Source of the DNA: CALJFL01 sp047633055
GTDB taxonomy: Bacteria; Pseudomonadota; Gammaproteobacteria; Pseudomonadales; Halieaceae
Reading direction: 5' to 3'
Length of the DNA stretch: 64,000 nt
Assembly (NCBI GenBank): GCA_047633055.1
Contig: JBLIEI010000004.1
Coordinates: 31,748-95,747 of the forward strand
Positions 1 through 9,309 of this stretch are shown piece after piece. Below the pieces are notes generated by a model. That model searched no databases and was not told the DNA's origin. It worked only from the letters and a program-made list of their open reading frames with translations. The translations under genes and the position numbers were made by a program. Within the stretch, counting starts at the first letter, position 1, and every line of letters starts with the position of its first letter.

Positions 1-572
1 CTGTGGATGCGATCACTACTCGAGAAACGCCAATTTATCACAGCACCTATACAGGACGACCGCCGGATGAACCAGCGATACTCGGCGTCGCCCTGAACGA
101 AGTATTTGTGCCAATTCTGAAAAAGCAGTTTCCGGAGATCACTGATTTTTATTTGCCGCCCGAAGGATGTTCCTATCGAATGGCAGTCGTCACTATGCGC
201 AAGGAATACCCGGGTCATGCCAAGCGGGTCATGTTGGGTATCTGGTCCTTCTTACGCCAGTTTATGTATACCAAGTTCATTATCGTCACTGATGAGGACG
301 TGAACGCCCGTGACTGGAAAGATGTAGTCTGGGCAATGACAACACGGATGGACCCACGCCGTGATTGCGTATTTATCGACAATACGCCGATAGACTACCT
401 CGACTTTGCTTCACCGGTAGCGGGACTAGGTTCAAAAGTGGGCTTTGATGCAACCAACAAATGGCCAGGCGAGACGAACAGGGAGTGGGGCACACCAATC
501 TCGATGGACGACGCTACCCGTGCTCGGGTTGATGAACTCTGGAGTGAGCTGGGTTTGGATGCTGACTTATAG
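1..572 (+). CDS. ubiD: UbiD, 4-hydroxy-3-polyprenylbenzoate decarboxylase (C-terminal part)
   Basis: This is the C-terminal ~190 residues of a UbiD-family decarboxylase, cut by the left edge of the window. UbiD removes the carboxyl group of 3-polyprenyl-4-hydroxybenzoate in ubiquinone synthesis, using prenylated FMN made by UbiX. The visible part has the family's closing region: PEITDFYLPPEGCSYRMAVV near the start, then KFIIVTDEDVNARDWKDVVW, TRMDPRRD and SPVAGLGSKVGFDATNKWPG. The reading frame is open from the first base, so the true start lies outside. It runs convergently towards hemY with a short gap that holds nothing recognised. Assignment is by family sequence; which UbiD paralogue it is cannot be settled from a fragment, but the ending is that of the ubiquinone enzyme. 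Confidence 0.93.
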   Translation, partial: VDAITTRETPIYHSTYTGRPPDEPAILGVALNEVFVPILKKQFPEITDFYLPPEGCSYRMAVVTMRKEYPGHAKRVMLGIWSFLRQFMYTKFIIVTDEDVNARDWKDVVWAMTTRMDPRRDCVFIDNTPIDYLDFASPVAGLGSKVGFDATNKWPGETNREWGTPISMDDATRARVDELWSELGLDADL

Positions 573-627
573 GGTCGATGGCGGCCCTACCCAAAATGTG
601 GTTATTTTCGTCGGACTGGCTATATAC

Positions 628-1881
628 TTATCTGCGCTGCAAGTGGTGAGAACGGGAAATGGCCTGAACCGGCAGCGGCACATCCGGTAGATCCGCTTCA
701 TGTGATAACAAACCCTCGCGAAAGTAGGCACCACTGGAACGGATTTCGCCAAGGGCCGCCAACAACCGTCCTAATTCCGCACATACCTCCGGGGAGCGGC
801 GCAGCTTGTAACTACTTTCAAAATAATCTCGGGCCTTGCCCCACAGTTTATTGCGGGCTGACAGGCGACCCAAGGTCAACATCAGCAGTGGGTCACCCTC
901 GTGACCACTGAGCCAAACTTCAGCCAACACGAGTTGGCGAGAGACATTCGCACCTTTGACCAAACCAAACAAACGCGCCAGCTCGCTATCCCAGTCCTGC
1001 TTTAAAGCCCGGGTCAATACTTTCTCGGCGCTGGCATGCTCACCTTTTTCAATCAGCAACTCGACATAGAACTTTAATAGAGTCACGTCACGTTTTAGAT
1101 CAGCGGGCAGCATTTTCCAGCGCTGCTGTAACTCTGCCGCGACGTCCTGGCCGCCGCCGAGGCCCTCGCGTAATAGCTGAGTGTGCACCTTACGATTCAG
1201 CGCCAACAACTCAGCTTCGGGCATAAGTTGATACTTCTTGAGCTCCGGTAGCAATTCAGAAAGGCTTTTCCAATCCTCCAGACCCTCATAAGCCCGGCAC
1301 ATCAGATCCAGCACGTGTGGGTGACGACCCGCGTTACGCCGTGCTCTCACTAATGTAGCCAGCGCCTGCTCGTACTGGCCCGCCGCCAACTTGAGCTCCG
1401 CCTGTGTCAACTCCACAGCAATACCTGCTTCCGAGTCGGAGGCTTCGGCAGCACTGAGATACTCACGCATTTTTTCGGGCTCGTTCAAAGCATAGCTGGC
1501 GCGAGCCGCCATCAGGTAATTGAGCAGCGGAGTTTCATTGTGACGGGCACCGCGCAGTAACTGCTGCCTGGCCTTAGACCAGTTGCCCTCAATAAAGCTG
1601 ATCAGACCACGACTCGTCAGCCTGGAGGACTGCCGCGCTTTACGCGAGCCAAGCCAGCTGATCAAAGAACTTTGACCAGAAAAAATTTTGCGCGTTAGCC
1701 GAACGACTCCATAGATCAAAAGAGTGAACACCAGTAGCAACAGCACACCAATCCAGAGGCTGGTCTCCAACGTGTAGTTGCCGTAGGACAGCAATACGTA
1801 TCCAGGATCAGTTTCGATGACGGCCACAATGCCTACACCCAGGAGTAGCGCGATCAGAATCAGGACGAACAACTTGCGCAT
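628..1881 (-). CDS. hemY: HemY-like TPR membrane protein
   Basis: A 417-residue protein of the proteobacterial HemY family (not protoporphyrinogen oxidase, which shares the name in Bacillus). It has two hydrophobic segments at the N-terminus (about residues 4-24 and 40-62), followed by an Ala/Leu-rich helical region built of TPR-like repeats that should face the periplasm or cytoplasmic membrane surface. The family is always encoded behind hemX and is associated with tetrapyrrole synthesis, with the exact role unsettled. It starts 3 bp after hemX ends and is the last gene of the hemC-hemD-hemX-hemY run. The start codon follows a leader of basic residues (MRKLFVLIL), as expected for a membrane insertion signal. 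Confidence 0.88.
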   Translation of the reverse strand: MRKLFVLILIALLLGVGIVAVIETDPGYVLLSYGNYTLETSLWIGVLLLLVFTLLIYGVVRLTRKIFSGQSSLISWLGSRKARQSSRLTSRGLISFIEGNWSKARQQLLRGARHNETPLLNYLMAARASYALNEPEKMREYLSAAEASDSEAGIAVELTQAELKLAAGQYEQALATLVRARRNAGRHPHVLDLMCRAYEGLEDWKSLSELLPELKKYQLMPEAELLALNRKVHTQLLREGLGGGQDVAAELQQRWKMLPADLKRDVTLLKFYVELLIEKGEHASAEKVLTRALKQDWDSELARLFGLVKGANVSRQLVLAEVWLSGHEGDPLLMLTLGRLSARNKLWGKARDYFESSYKLRRSPEVCAELGRLLAALGEIRSSGAYFREGLLSHEADLPDVPLPVQAISRSHHLQRR

Positions 1882-1884
1882 ATA

Positions 1885-3072
1885 TTAGCCCTCGCCGGTC
1901 AGTTGAAGACGCGAGGTCATGGCCGCATCCACTGCCCCCAGGGAGCGGGAAATATCTGGCAGCTGAACTTCTACCACTTGGCTCTTCAGGGCGTTTAGTT
2001 CGCGCGCAATCGCGCGCGCTGCGACCCCGTCGGATTCCAGGAACTCCCCGACCCAGTGTTCTGCGCGCTGCAGGCTTTCGTTATAGAGCAACTGATTGCC
2101 AGACAAAAGAGCAGCCTGCGCTTGTTCCAGCAACATACGCAAGTTCTGACGCACCAGGCCCTCCCATTGTGGGTCCATCAGCGCCTGCATGGGCGCATCG
2201 CGTCGGCGAATAATAATGTAATCGGACAGCTTCACGAGCGCTGATTCATAACCTTGCAGCAGCCGACCCTGCCAATCTTCAGCAGGAATTTCGCCAGGTT
2301 GCGCCTCGACATCAGGCAATTCAAAAATAACTAATGCACCCGCCTGATCCGCTAACGCAGCAAGCCGCAAATAAATGCCCTCTACATCCAGTTGCGGGAC
2401 TGCCCGCAGGACCGCCAAATCAGCAGCGATTGCGGCTCTGGCCCCAAACAGGCCGACATCATCTAGCTGTAATAAAACTGCATCGGCGCTGCGCAACAAG
2501 GCTCTGGCCGCCTCGACATCTCTGGTCATAATTAAACGCTGATTAGCCAGTCTGAGCAGATATTCTGTCTCTGCCAACAGCCAGTCTTCGCGGTCCGCAG
2601 CACTGAAGCGGGCAATTTCTGTACGCTGCTCCGCCAGTTGGGCCTCCAACTGAACAAGTACACCGGCCTGCACTTCCACCGTCACGGCCTGCGCTTCGGT
2701 CATCGTGGTCAACGCTTGCACATCGAGACCGAGTTGAGCTTCCAGCGCGCCTATATCCTGAACCAGCTCGCCCTTCAGGCGTTGCCCAATTTCATTGAGA
2801 TTGGCCTGCTCGCCAGCGGCAACCGTTTCTAAACCGGCAACCCGCTCGAGGAGCTTAGCTTCCCGCTGCTGGACCTGCTGCACCGCGAACCCGACGCCAA
2901 CCGCTAGGCCAACGCCCAATAACAGCGCCAGCCACGCGATAAAGCCACCGCCGCCGCGTCCCGAGGGCGCCGCAGGTTTTTTGCTTTCAACCACGACTGT
3001 GGGTGTGGTTGTGGGTGCCGCTGGCTCCGATACCTCACTGTTTTCTTGGTTATTTTCTTGCTGTTCGCTCAC
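1885..3072 (-). CDS. hemX: HemX-family membrane protein
   Basis: A 395-residue protein with an acidic, Pro/Thr-rich cytoplasmic N-terminus (about residues 1-40), one transmembrane helix (about 44-66, starting GGGGFIAWLALLLGVG), then a long helical and probably coiled-coil periplasmic domain. This is the layout of the HemX family, often misannotated as uroporphyrinogen-III C-methyltransferase although it lacks the methyltransferase fold. The closing motif region ARELNALKSQVVEVQLPDIS is typical. It begins immediately after the hemD stop, with no gap, so translation is probably coupled. A role in haem synthesis is inferred only from this conserved gene order. Confidence 0.88.
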   Translation of the reverse strand: MSEQQENNQENSEVSEPAAPTTTPTVVVESKKPAAPSGRGGGGFIAWLALLLGVGLAVGVGFAVQQVQQREAKLLERVAGLETVAAGEQANLNEIGQRLKGELVQDIGALEAQLGLDVQALTTMTEAQAVTVEVQAGVLVQLEAQLAEQRTEIARFSAADREDWLLAETEYLLRLANQRLIMTRDVEAARALLRSADAVLLQLDDVGLFGARAAIAADLAVLRAVPQLDVEGIYLRLAALADQAGALVIFELPDVEAQPGEIPAEDWQGRLLQGYESALVKLSDYIIIRRRDAPMQALMDPQWEGLVRQNLRMLLEQAQAALLSGNQLLYNESLQRAEHWVGEFLESDGVAARAIARELNALKSQVVEVQLPDISRSLGAVDAAMTSRLQLTGEG

Positions 3073-3846
3073 TCAGCTTTCCCCCGAGCCTGACTGCCAA
3101 TTATCTACTGCCTGCATGAATGCAGCATCCGATGCGTTTTCAGCCAAAAGAATATTTGTAAAGCCCATTGCCTCTGCCTCCCGCGCAATACGACGAGAAG
3201 GCACCAGGAGCCCCATACCCTGTAAGTTAGTGGTTTCTTGCGGGCTAAGCAATGCCAACATATTGGTCAATCCCTCTCCGCTGCTGATCAAAATCAAACC
3301 AATCTGTGAATCGATGAGTTTTTGCGCCAGCTCACCCGACGCCAGACTGGGGCAAACTCGCCGATAACAGCGCAGCTCGTTGAGCTGGGCACCCCTGATT
3401 TCAAGAGTCTCGCGCAGCGTACCGCGCCCACCCTCGCCTTTAACGATGAGTACTTTGTCGCCAGCCACCGATTGCAATGTAGGCAGGGCCAGCAAACCCT
3501 CGCTGGTCATCTGTGAAGCCGGCGATAACGGCATCACACCATAGGCCGCCAGCGACTGCGCCGTACTGGCTCCGATCGCATACCAGTTAATACCTACCGG
3601 CAACTGCGGCCAGTGGGCAATGACACGTTCCATACCAAAATGCACGGCGTTGCCACTGATGAAAATAACATGCTGGTATTGATCAAGGTCTCGCAGATAC
3701 TGCTGGTCGGCAGCGGCCAACTCCGGCAAGGCACAGAGCTCCATCAATGGTTGCGCATGAACCGTATAACCCCTTAATGCCAGTCCGTCGCACAGCTTGG
3801 TAGCTTGCCCGTCGGGGCGGGTCACCAACACTGCGCTAGCCCTCAT
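3073..3846 (-). CDS. hemD: uroporphyrinogen-III synthase HemD
   Basis: HemD closes hydroxymethylbilane with inversion of ring D to give uroporphyrinogen III, the branch point to haem, sirohaem and B12. The protein is about 257 residues and begins MRASAVLVTRPDGQA, the standard start of this poorly conserved family. Later motifs are HVIFISGNAVHFGME and LILISSGEGLTNML. A longer reading frame extends upstream, but it would overlap hemC by over 120 bp and adds sequence unlike any HemD, so the ATG at 3846 is preferred. This leaves an 11-bp overlap with hemC, pointing to coupled translation. Sirohaem from this route is needed by the NirB nitrite reductase encoded later in the window. Confidence 0.9.
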   Translation of the reverse strand: MRASAVLVTRPDGQATKLCDGLALRGYTVHAQPLMELCALPELAAADQQYLRDLDQYQHVIFISGNAVHFGMERVIAHWPQLPVGINWYAIGASTAQSLAAYGVMPLSPASQMTSEGLLALPTLQSVAGDKVLIVKGEGGRGTLRETLEIRGAQLNELRCYRRVCPSLASGELAQKLIDSQIGLILISSGEGLTNMLALLSPQETTNLQGMGLLVPSRRIAREAEAMGFTNILLAENASDAAFMQAVDNWQSGSGES

Positions 3847-4765
3847 AGAGTTCTGCCAGAATTTCAGCAGCACCCTGAGCCAGCAATTCCTCGGCCACAG
3901 CTTCGCCCAGAGCCTCCGCTTGAGCCACTGGTGCTCGCTGTTCTGAGCGCAGCAATAAGGAACCATCTGGACGTCCTACCAGACCTCTTAGGAACAGTGT
4001 GTCGTCGTCTTCCAGCTCAGCATAACAAGCGATCGGAACCTCGCAGCCTCCCTGCAGCCGCTTGTTCATCGCACGCTCGGCAACCACACGACTTGCAGTA
4101 GCGACATGATGCAGGGGCTGCAAAAGATCAGCTGCGGCACTATCAGCGAGGCGCAATTCAATACCCACTGCGCCCTGCCCACCCGCGGGTAGCGAATCTT
4201 TTATAGCAATGTGCTCTGCGATGCGACTTTCGAACCCCAGCCTTATCAGGCCGGCACTGGCCAGAATAATGGCGCCGTATTGCCCCTCATCCAGCTTACG
4301 CAAACGGGTATTGACGTTGCCCCGAAGAAATTTTATTTCAAGATCAGGTCGCCTGGCGCGCAATTGGCACTCCCTGCGCAAACTGGAAGTTCCGACTACG
4401 CTACCAGCGGGAAGTGCGTCAATAGAATCGAACTCATTACTGACAAAAGCGTCGGTAGGGTCCTCGCGTTCGCAGATTACGCCCAATCCCAGCCCCTCAG
4501 GAAATCCCATAGGAACATCTTTCATTGAATGCACAGCGATATCCGCACTGCCATCGAGCAATGCAGTTTCAAGCTCTTTAACGAACAGACCTTTGCCACC
4601 CACCTTGGAGAGCGGCACATCCAGTAACTGGTCCCCGCGGGAAGTCATACCCAATAGATTGACCTCTAGTCCCGGGTGGGCTTTCAGCAGCGCGTTGCGC
4701 ACAAATTCTGCCTGCCACAGAGCAAGAGGACTCTCCCGCGTGGCGATGGTAATTTTACGTGACAT
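3836..4765 (-). CDS. hemC: hydroxymethylbilane synthase (porphobilinogen deaminase)
   Basis: HemC polymerises four porphobilinogen molecules into hydroxymethylbilane. The 309-residue protein begins ITIATRESPLALWQAEFV and contains KGLFVKELE, HSMKDVP and GTSSLRR, all standard for the family. The cysteine that carries the dipyrromethane cofactor is visible at residue 241 in LQGGCEVPIACYAE. Length is normal. It is the first gene of the hemCDXY run on the minus strand, about 100 bp downstream of algR, which is the gene order of Pseudomonas. Confidence 0.97.
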   Translation of the reverse strand: MSRKITIATRESPLALWQAEFVRNALLKAHPGLEVNLLGMTSRGDQLLDVPLSKVGGKGLFVKELETALLDGSADIAVHSMKDVPMGFPEGLGLGVICEREDPTDAFVSNEFDSIDALPAGSVVGTSSLRRECQLRARRPDLEIKFLRGNVNTRLRKLDEGQYGAIILASAGLIRLGFESRIAEHIAIKDSLPAGGQGAVGIELRLADSAAADLLQPLHHVATASRVVAERAMNKRLQGGCEVPIACYAELEDDDTLFLRGLVGRPDGSLLLRSEQRAPVAQAEALGEAVAEELLAQGAAEILAELYEG

Positions 4766-4864
4766 CCAGTGACTCCCCCGCGCTGTTTCTGGCGGCCCAC
4801 ATCATAGCAGCCGACGTTAGTTGCGGCGAACTGCGGCATCATATTATTCAGTCCCACCTTGGAA

Positions 4865-5587
4865 TCAGCGCTGTATTAGGCGCTCTTTCACCTTTGCCAA
4901 ATGACGCCTACTGACTGCCGGTCGTTGACTGCAGCCGGACAGTTCAACGATCCAGCCATCGTCATCACGACTGAGGCGATCCATATAGCACAGCGCTATG
5001 AGGGCTTTGCGGTGCACCCGCACAAACTTCTCCGAAAATTCCTGTTCCAGATCCTTGAGGGTATCCGGCAACAGAAGCTCGTCAGCAGCAGAGTGAGCAG
5101 TTACGTATTTTTGACCGGCTATAAAACAGCGGATATCGGCCACAGGCATAGTTTCCAGACCGCGGTGAGTCTGGCTACTGACCTGACGGCGGGACTCGCC
5201 ATCATCACTCAGCGCCGCCAACTGCACCCGATTGAGTTTGCTGGCGCGGCCCAGAGCACGAGCCAGCTCCTCTTCACGCACCGGTTTCAGAAGATAAGCC
5301 ACCGCCTGATGTTGTAATGCCTCCAGGGCGTACTCATCATAGGCGGTACAAAAAATCACCGCAGGGGGCTTCTCCAGCGCCTCCAAGTGGGTCGCGACCT
5401 CGATACCGTCCATACCCGGCATTCTAATATCCAGCAGTAGCAGATCAGGCTCGGCTATCGCCACTTGCTGCAAGGCCTCTTCTCCACTGCCTGCCAGGAA
5501 GCACTCAGCGTCGGGATGTATAGACTTCAACAGGCGCTGCAGCCGCTCTCGCGCCAACGGCTCATCGTCGACTACCAGCACTTTCAC
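4865..5587 (-). CDS. algR: LytTR-type response regulator, AlgR family
   Basis: A 240-residue regulator with an N-terminal receiver domain (VLVVDDEPLARERL; predicted phospho-acceptor Asp53 in LLLLDIRMPGMDG, conserved Lys in YLLKPV) and a C-terminal LytTR DNA-binding domain (about residues 140-238, ending VSRRHLAKVKERL). In Pseudomonas AlgR controls alginate, type IV pili and other surface functions; its target genes here are unknown. It overlaps algZ by 4 bp, so the two are translated together as a two-component pair. The position between argH/algZ and hemC is the conserved pseudomonad arrangement, which supports AlgR over a generic LytTR name. Confidence 0.9.
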   Translation of the reverse strand: MKVLVVDDEPLARERLQRLLKSIHPDAECFLAGSGEEALQQVAIAEPDLLLLDIRMPGMDGIEVATHLEALEKPPAVIFCTAYDEYALEALQHQAVAYLLKPVREEELARALGRASKLNRVQLAALSDDGESRRQVSSQTHRGLETMPVADIRCFIAGQKYVTAHSAADELLLPDTLKDLEQEFSEKFVRVHRKALIALCYMDRLSRDDDGWIVELSGCSQRPAVSRRHLAKVKERLIQR

Positions 5588-6645
5588 GACAGTGCCTCAA
5601 GGGGATAGCTGAGCTCTACCCGATAGCTTCCATTAGCCCGGCTAAGTTCAAGTGTTGCTGCGCCATCAAACAAACCCTGCAAGCGCTGCTCAATGTTTGC
5701 CAGCGCCATGTGTAGACCAGAAGTGTGCCGGCTGGTCTCCGGTAAAGGATTAGTGATGACAACCTGCAGTCGCTGCTCAACCCTAGCTACCTCAATGGAG
5801 ATAACGCCGCCGTCAGGTAGTTGGGCGATCCCGTGGTAAACCGCATTCTCCACCAACGGCTGCAGTAAAAGTCCCGGCATCGGCAGCTCGCGCAAGCTCT
5901 CATCCATCTGCCAATCAACCTTTAATCGTTCACCCAGGCGCAGTTGTTCAATACCCAAATAGAGCTGGCACAGCCGCAGCTCATCATCGACCGTTGTGCT
6001 GCGATAATTGTCTTGCAAGCTAGCTCGAAAGAGCTCAGACAGATCGACTACTGCCTGCTCGGCATCTGCTGGCCGGGAACCGATTAGGCTGGCAATACTA
6101 TTCATTGTGTTAAACAAAAAATGGGGGCGAATGCGCGCCCGCAGCGAATCCAGCCGCGCCTGCATCTCCCCGCGCTCGCGCAGCTTAACCTGCTGCTGCA
6201 GGTAAAAATAACGCAGCACCAGGCCACTGATGAGAGTCGCGACCAGCACGTTGCGCAATACCCACCAATTGTTTGTGCCGTCGATAAAAAGACGCGGATA
6301 GAATGCTATCGCGAGATAACTGCTTAATGCGGTAACTGACAACACGACTGCCATACTACAACCAGTAGCCGCCTGCAAGCCAAGCCGACTAAAAAGCGAG
6401 CGCATCAGGCAGAGTAGGGCCGCGCTAAGCAATACCACCCACTGTACAAACAGAGAGCTGATGGCCAGTAGGTCCCAGTTGAAACGAGGCAAAGCACTAG
6501 CCGCCAGAGCATAAACCAGCACCAGCAACTCAGACAGCAGAACCATGATAAACACGGACCGCGGGCTGCAAAGATCGGGAATAAAAAATTCTCCCGAGCT
6601 TTCCTGTTCCTGCCTGGGCAAAGAACTTCCCCCAGTAACTGCCAT
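5584..6645 (-). CDS. algZ: AlgZ/FimS-type sensor histidine kinase
   Basis: A LytS/YehU-type membrane sensor kinase. The N-terminus carries the family-like segment FFIPDLCSPRSVF, followed by four hydrophobic helices (within about residues 30-160), then the His_kinase domain with the phospho-acceptor motif RPHFLFNTMNSI and an ATP-binding region with LVENAVYHGI. The ATG at 6645 is chosen because it is preceded by a good ribosome site (GGGAG, 4 bp before); an ATG at 6684 in the same frame would add 13 residues. It is divergent from argH, with about 140 bp between the two starts. Presumed partner of the adjacent AlgR. Confidence 0.87.
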   Translation of the reverse strand: MAVTGGSSLPRQEQESSGEFFIPDLCSPRSVFIMVLLSELLVLVYALAASALPRFNWDLLAISSLFVQWVVLLSAALLCLMRSLFSRLGLQAATGCSMAVVLSVTALSSYLAIAFYPRLFIDGTNNWWVLRNVLVATLISGLVLRYFYLQQQVKLRERGEMQARLDSLRARIRPHFLFNTMNSIASLIGSRPADAEQAVVDLSELFRASLQDNYRSTTVDDELRLCQLYLGIEQLRLGERLKVDWQMDESLRELPMPGLLLQPLVENAVYHGIAQLPDGGVISIEVARVEQRLQVVITNPLPETSRHTSGLHMALANIEQRLQGLFDGAATLELSRANGSYRVELSYPLEALS

Positions 6646-6788
6646 GCTCCCGCTCCCTCGCCGACTTAACTGGTATACTTGCATCCTTAATTCACACGGA
6701 CAAGCCCTAAAGTTCTAACGCCTTCAGGTAGAACACTCGCTTTACCGGGCAGTGACCACATAACATCGGCAACAGGAACGCACCAGGC

Positions 6789-8198
6789 ATGAACAAAAAA
6801 CCGGACACCAGCAAGCTGTGGGGGGGCCGTTTCACCGAGGCGACCGACAGTTTCGTACAGCGTTTTACGGCCTCAGTTCAGTTCGATCAACGGATGGCGG
6901 CACAGGATATACAGGGTTCGCTGGCACATGCTGCCATGCTCAACGAAATCGGTGTGCTTAACGCCCAGGAACTGGAGCAAATTAAGGCCGGGCTTGCCCA
7001 GGTGGCCGAGGAAATCACTAGCGGGAGCTTCAACTGGTTGATAGAGCTGGAAGACGTGCACATGAACATAGAAGCACGACTGACCGAGTTAATTGGAATT
7101 ACTGGCAAGAAGCTACACACTGGACGTTCCCGTAACGACCAGGTTGCGACTGATATACGCTTGTATCTGCGGGCAGCTATCGACCGTATCGGCGAAGAAA
7201 TAACGCGACTGCAGCAGGGCACAATCGAACTGGCCAGCCAGCATACGGCCACAGTAATGCCCGGATTCACCCACTTACAAACGGCGCAGCCGGTAGCTTT
7301 TGGGCACCATTTACTGGCGTGGAATGAAATGCTGGAGCGAGACTATGGTCGCCTCATTGACTGCCGGGCACGCCTAAATCAAAGCCCGCTGGGCGCTGCA
7401 GCGCTGGCCGGCACCACCTACCCCATTAAGCGGGAGATGACGGCTGCAGCCCTTGGTTTCGATGCGCCCACCCAGAATTCGTTGGACTCAGTATCAGATC
7501 GCGACTTCGCCATCGAATTCTGCAGCTTTGCCGCTCTGCTGATGACGCATCTGTCACGGATGTCTGAAGAATTAGTGCTGTGGACCTCGGCGCAATTCAA
7601 TTTTATTGAATTGCCAGACCGCTTTTGTACCGGCTCCTCGATCATGCCACAGAAGAAAAACCCCGATGTTCCAGAGTTGGTTAGAGGCAAGGTTGGGCGA
7701 GTCAACGGTAATCTTATCTCACTGCTCACCCTGATGAAAAGCCAACCGCTGGCCTACAACAAAGACAATCAGGAAGACAAAGAACCGCTGTTTGATACAG
7801 TGGATACGGTGTTGGATTCGCTGCGGGCCTTTGCCGATATGATACCCGCAATTCGGCCCAAGGAAGACCAAATGCGCGAAGCCGCTCGCCGTGGCTTCTC
7901 TACGGCCACTGACCTGGCCGATTACCTGGTAGGCCGCGGTCTGCCGTTCCGTGATGCACATGAGATTGTTGGTAAGGCCGTAGCCCACGGGCTAGACAGC
8001 GGATTGGATCTCGCTGATATGGCGCTGACCACCCTGCAGGCGTTTTCTCCAAAAATCGAACAGGACGTGTTTGATGTGCTGACCCTGGAGGGCTCTTTGG
8101 CCGCTCGGGATCATCTAGGGGGCACTGCGCCTAACCAAGTAGCTGAAGCTGCGATCAGAGCGCTCGCGCGTCTTGATCTGCGACCGGGGCGCGCCTAA
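6789..8198 (+). CDS. argH: argininosuccinate lyase
   Basis: ArgH splits argininosuccinate into arginine and fumarate, the last step of arginine synthesis. The 469-residue protein has the superfamily signature GSSIMPQKKNPD with the catalytic serine loop, plus HTGRSRNDQVATD and GFTHLQTAQP. It starts KLWGGRFTEATD close to the N-terminus, as usual. The gene converges on the DUF3187 gene and the two stop codons overlap by 4 bp (shared bases CTAA), so no terminator can sit between them. Confidence 0.98.
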   Translation: MNKKPDTSKLWGGRFTEATDSFVQRFTASVQFDQRMAAQDIQGSLAHAAMLNEIGVLNAQELEQIKAGLAQVAEEITSGSFNWLIELEDVHMNIEARLTELIGITGKKLHTGRSRNDQVATDIRLYLRAAIDRIGEEITRLQQGTIELASQHTATVMPGFTHLQTAQPVAFGHHLLAWNEMLERDYGRLIDCRARLNQSPLGAAALAGTTYPIKREMTAAALGFDAPTQNSLDSVSDRDFAIEFCSFAALLMTHLSRMSEELVLWTSAQFNFIELPDRFCTGSSIMPQKKNPDVPELVRGKVGRVNGNLISLLTLMKSQPLAYNKDNQEDKEPLFDTVDTVLDSLRAFADMIPAIRPKEDQMREAARRGFSTATDLADYLVGRGLPFRDAHEIVGKAVAHGLDSGLDLADMALTTLQAFSPKIEQDVFDVLTLEGSLAARDHLGGTAPNQVAEAAIRALARLDLRPGRA

Positions 8199-9184
8199 CC
8201 ACCCGGCCGATAACGCAGGCTGGCCTGAAAGCTGACATCTGGAGCAGTCTCCACCCGGACGTCTTCGACCACGCTGAGATCCACTGTCCAGTCCCGACTA
8301 AATCGCCAACGTCCGCCAACTGTAAGCATTATTGCCTCATCACCCAGGCCGCTAATGGCGCTGTCGGCGGGCGCTGCATGCACATCTATCTGTGCTAGCA
8401 GAGACCAACGCTCAGCAACCTTCCAATCCACTGCGAGACCGGCAAACCACAGGTCTCTCTTCTGAAAATTGCCCAAAATACGTGTGCTACCTGCACGTAA
8501 ATAGCCCAGCTGTCCGTGCCAGCTCAGCGGCAAGTCTGCCTGGTGTTGGCCCGAAAACCGGAGGGTCGCAAACACGTCATCTGCACCGCTGCCCAGGAAA
8601 TCCTCTTCTTCGCCAGTGGCAAACTTATAACCCAGGGCAATCGCTGCGGTTGACCCGGAGTCGCGGTAGAGTAGACGGCTCACGCTCAGGCTGGTGTCGC
8701 CTATTCCAGAGACCTCACCTCCCAGTTGAAAGTTTTCTGTCGCAGCGTCGTAGTGAAAATCGAGCACATCAGCGGGCGCTTTTGCGCGTCCGCCATCGGG
8801 GAGCCCCCAGACGCTGTGCCACTCGTCGATCAGACTGTCTAGCTGCCCGCCACTGTGGTCTAACCAGGGCACCTCAAGTTGCAGGTCCCAGTTATCGGTC
8901 AAACCATAGCGCCACTCGAGCGCGAGACGCTGGCTTTCACCGTCAAAATTAAGCATTTCGCCGGACTCAGTGTCGGAGACGTAGTGACTCGCAACACTGC
9001 CGTGCAACGCTAAACTGCTTATACCTGCACCCTCAATCCGGGCCGAACGCTGTGCAGGCAACCCAAATAATCCGACCACAGGACTTAAGTTTTTTGCATA
9101 GAGTGGCTCAGAGGCTGCCATTGACAAATTGAAGGTTGAGCACACCGCCGCCCAACTGGCAGTCAATATGATCATCGACTTCAT
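8195..9184 (-). CDS. DUF3187 family exported protein
   Basis: A protein of about 329 residues with a signal peptide (MKSMIILTASWAAVCSTF, then a likely cut after SMAA). The rest has alternating hydrophobic stretches rich in aromatic residues and Gly, such as RLALEWRYGLTDNWDLQLEV and IALGYKFATGEEEDF, typical of an outer membrane beta-barrel. It matches what I know of the DUF3187 family; no function is established. The ATG at 9184 places the signal peptide at the N-terminus; an ATG at 9217 would add 11 residues before it. It sits where cyaY is usually found, divergent from lptM (see the remnant at 9195-9248). Confidence 0.75.
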   Translation of the reverse strand: MKSMIILTASWAAVCSTFNLSMAASEPLYAKNLSPVVGLFGLPAQRSARIEGAGISSLALHGSVASHYVSDTESGEMLNFDGESQRLALEWRYGLTDNWDLQLEVPWLDHSGGQLDSLIDEWHSVWGLPDGGRAKAPADVLDFHYDAATENFQLGGEVSGIGDTSLSVSRLLYRDSGSTAAIALGYKFATGEEEDFLGSGADDVFATLRFSGQHQADLPLSWHGQLGYLRAGSTRILGNFQKRDLWFAGLAVDWKVAERWSLLAQIDVHAAPADSAISGLGDEAIMLTVGGRWRFSRDWTVDLSVVEDVRVETAPDVSFQASLRYRPGG

Positions 9185-9194
9185 CAGGCGATGA

Positions 9195-9248
9195 TTACAG
9201 ACGCGGGAAGGTGGCATCAATCACGTCGTTAAATTCGGATACTTTCAT
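9195..9248 (-). pseudogene. 17-codon ORF, possible cyaY remnant or leader peptide
   Basis: An ATG-started frame of 17 codons (MKVSEFNDVIDATFPRL, then TAA) lies 10 bp upstream of the DUF3187 start. Its sequence resembles the first residues of bacterial frataxin CyaY, which typically reads like xxxSEFxxLxDxTxxxIE, and cyaY is normally transcribed divergently from lptM at exactly this place in gammaproteobacteria. The simplest reading is the stump of a deleted cyaY. It could instead be a short translated leader or chance. Seventeen residues cannot prove homology. Confidence 0.3.
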
Positions 9249-9309
9249 GGTGCAGGGACTTCTTAAACACGAGAAGTTAGTATCATAAAGGCTGCTCACG
9301 CAGCTTAAC

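Noticed and set aside
3847..3966. Longer HemD start at 3966
   Set aside because: The extra residues lie inside hemC and are unlike HemD; the ATG at 3846 gives the standard N-terminus.
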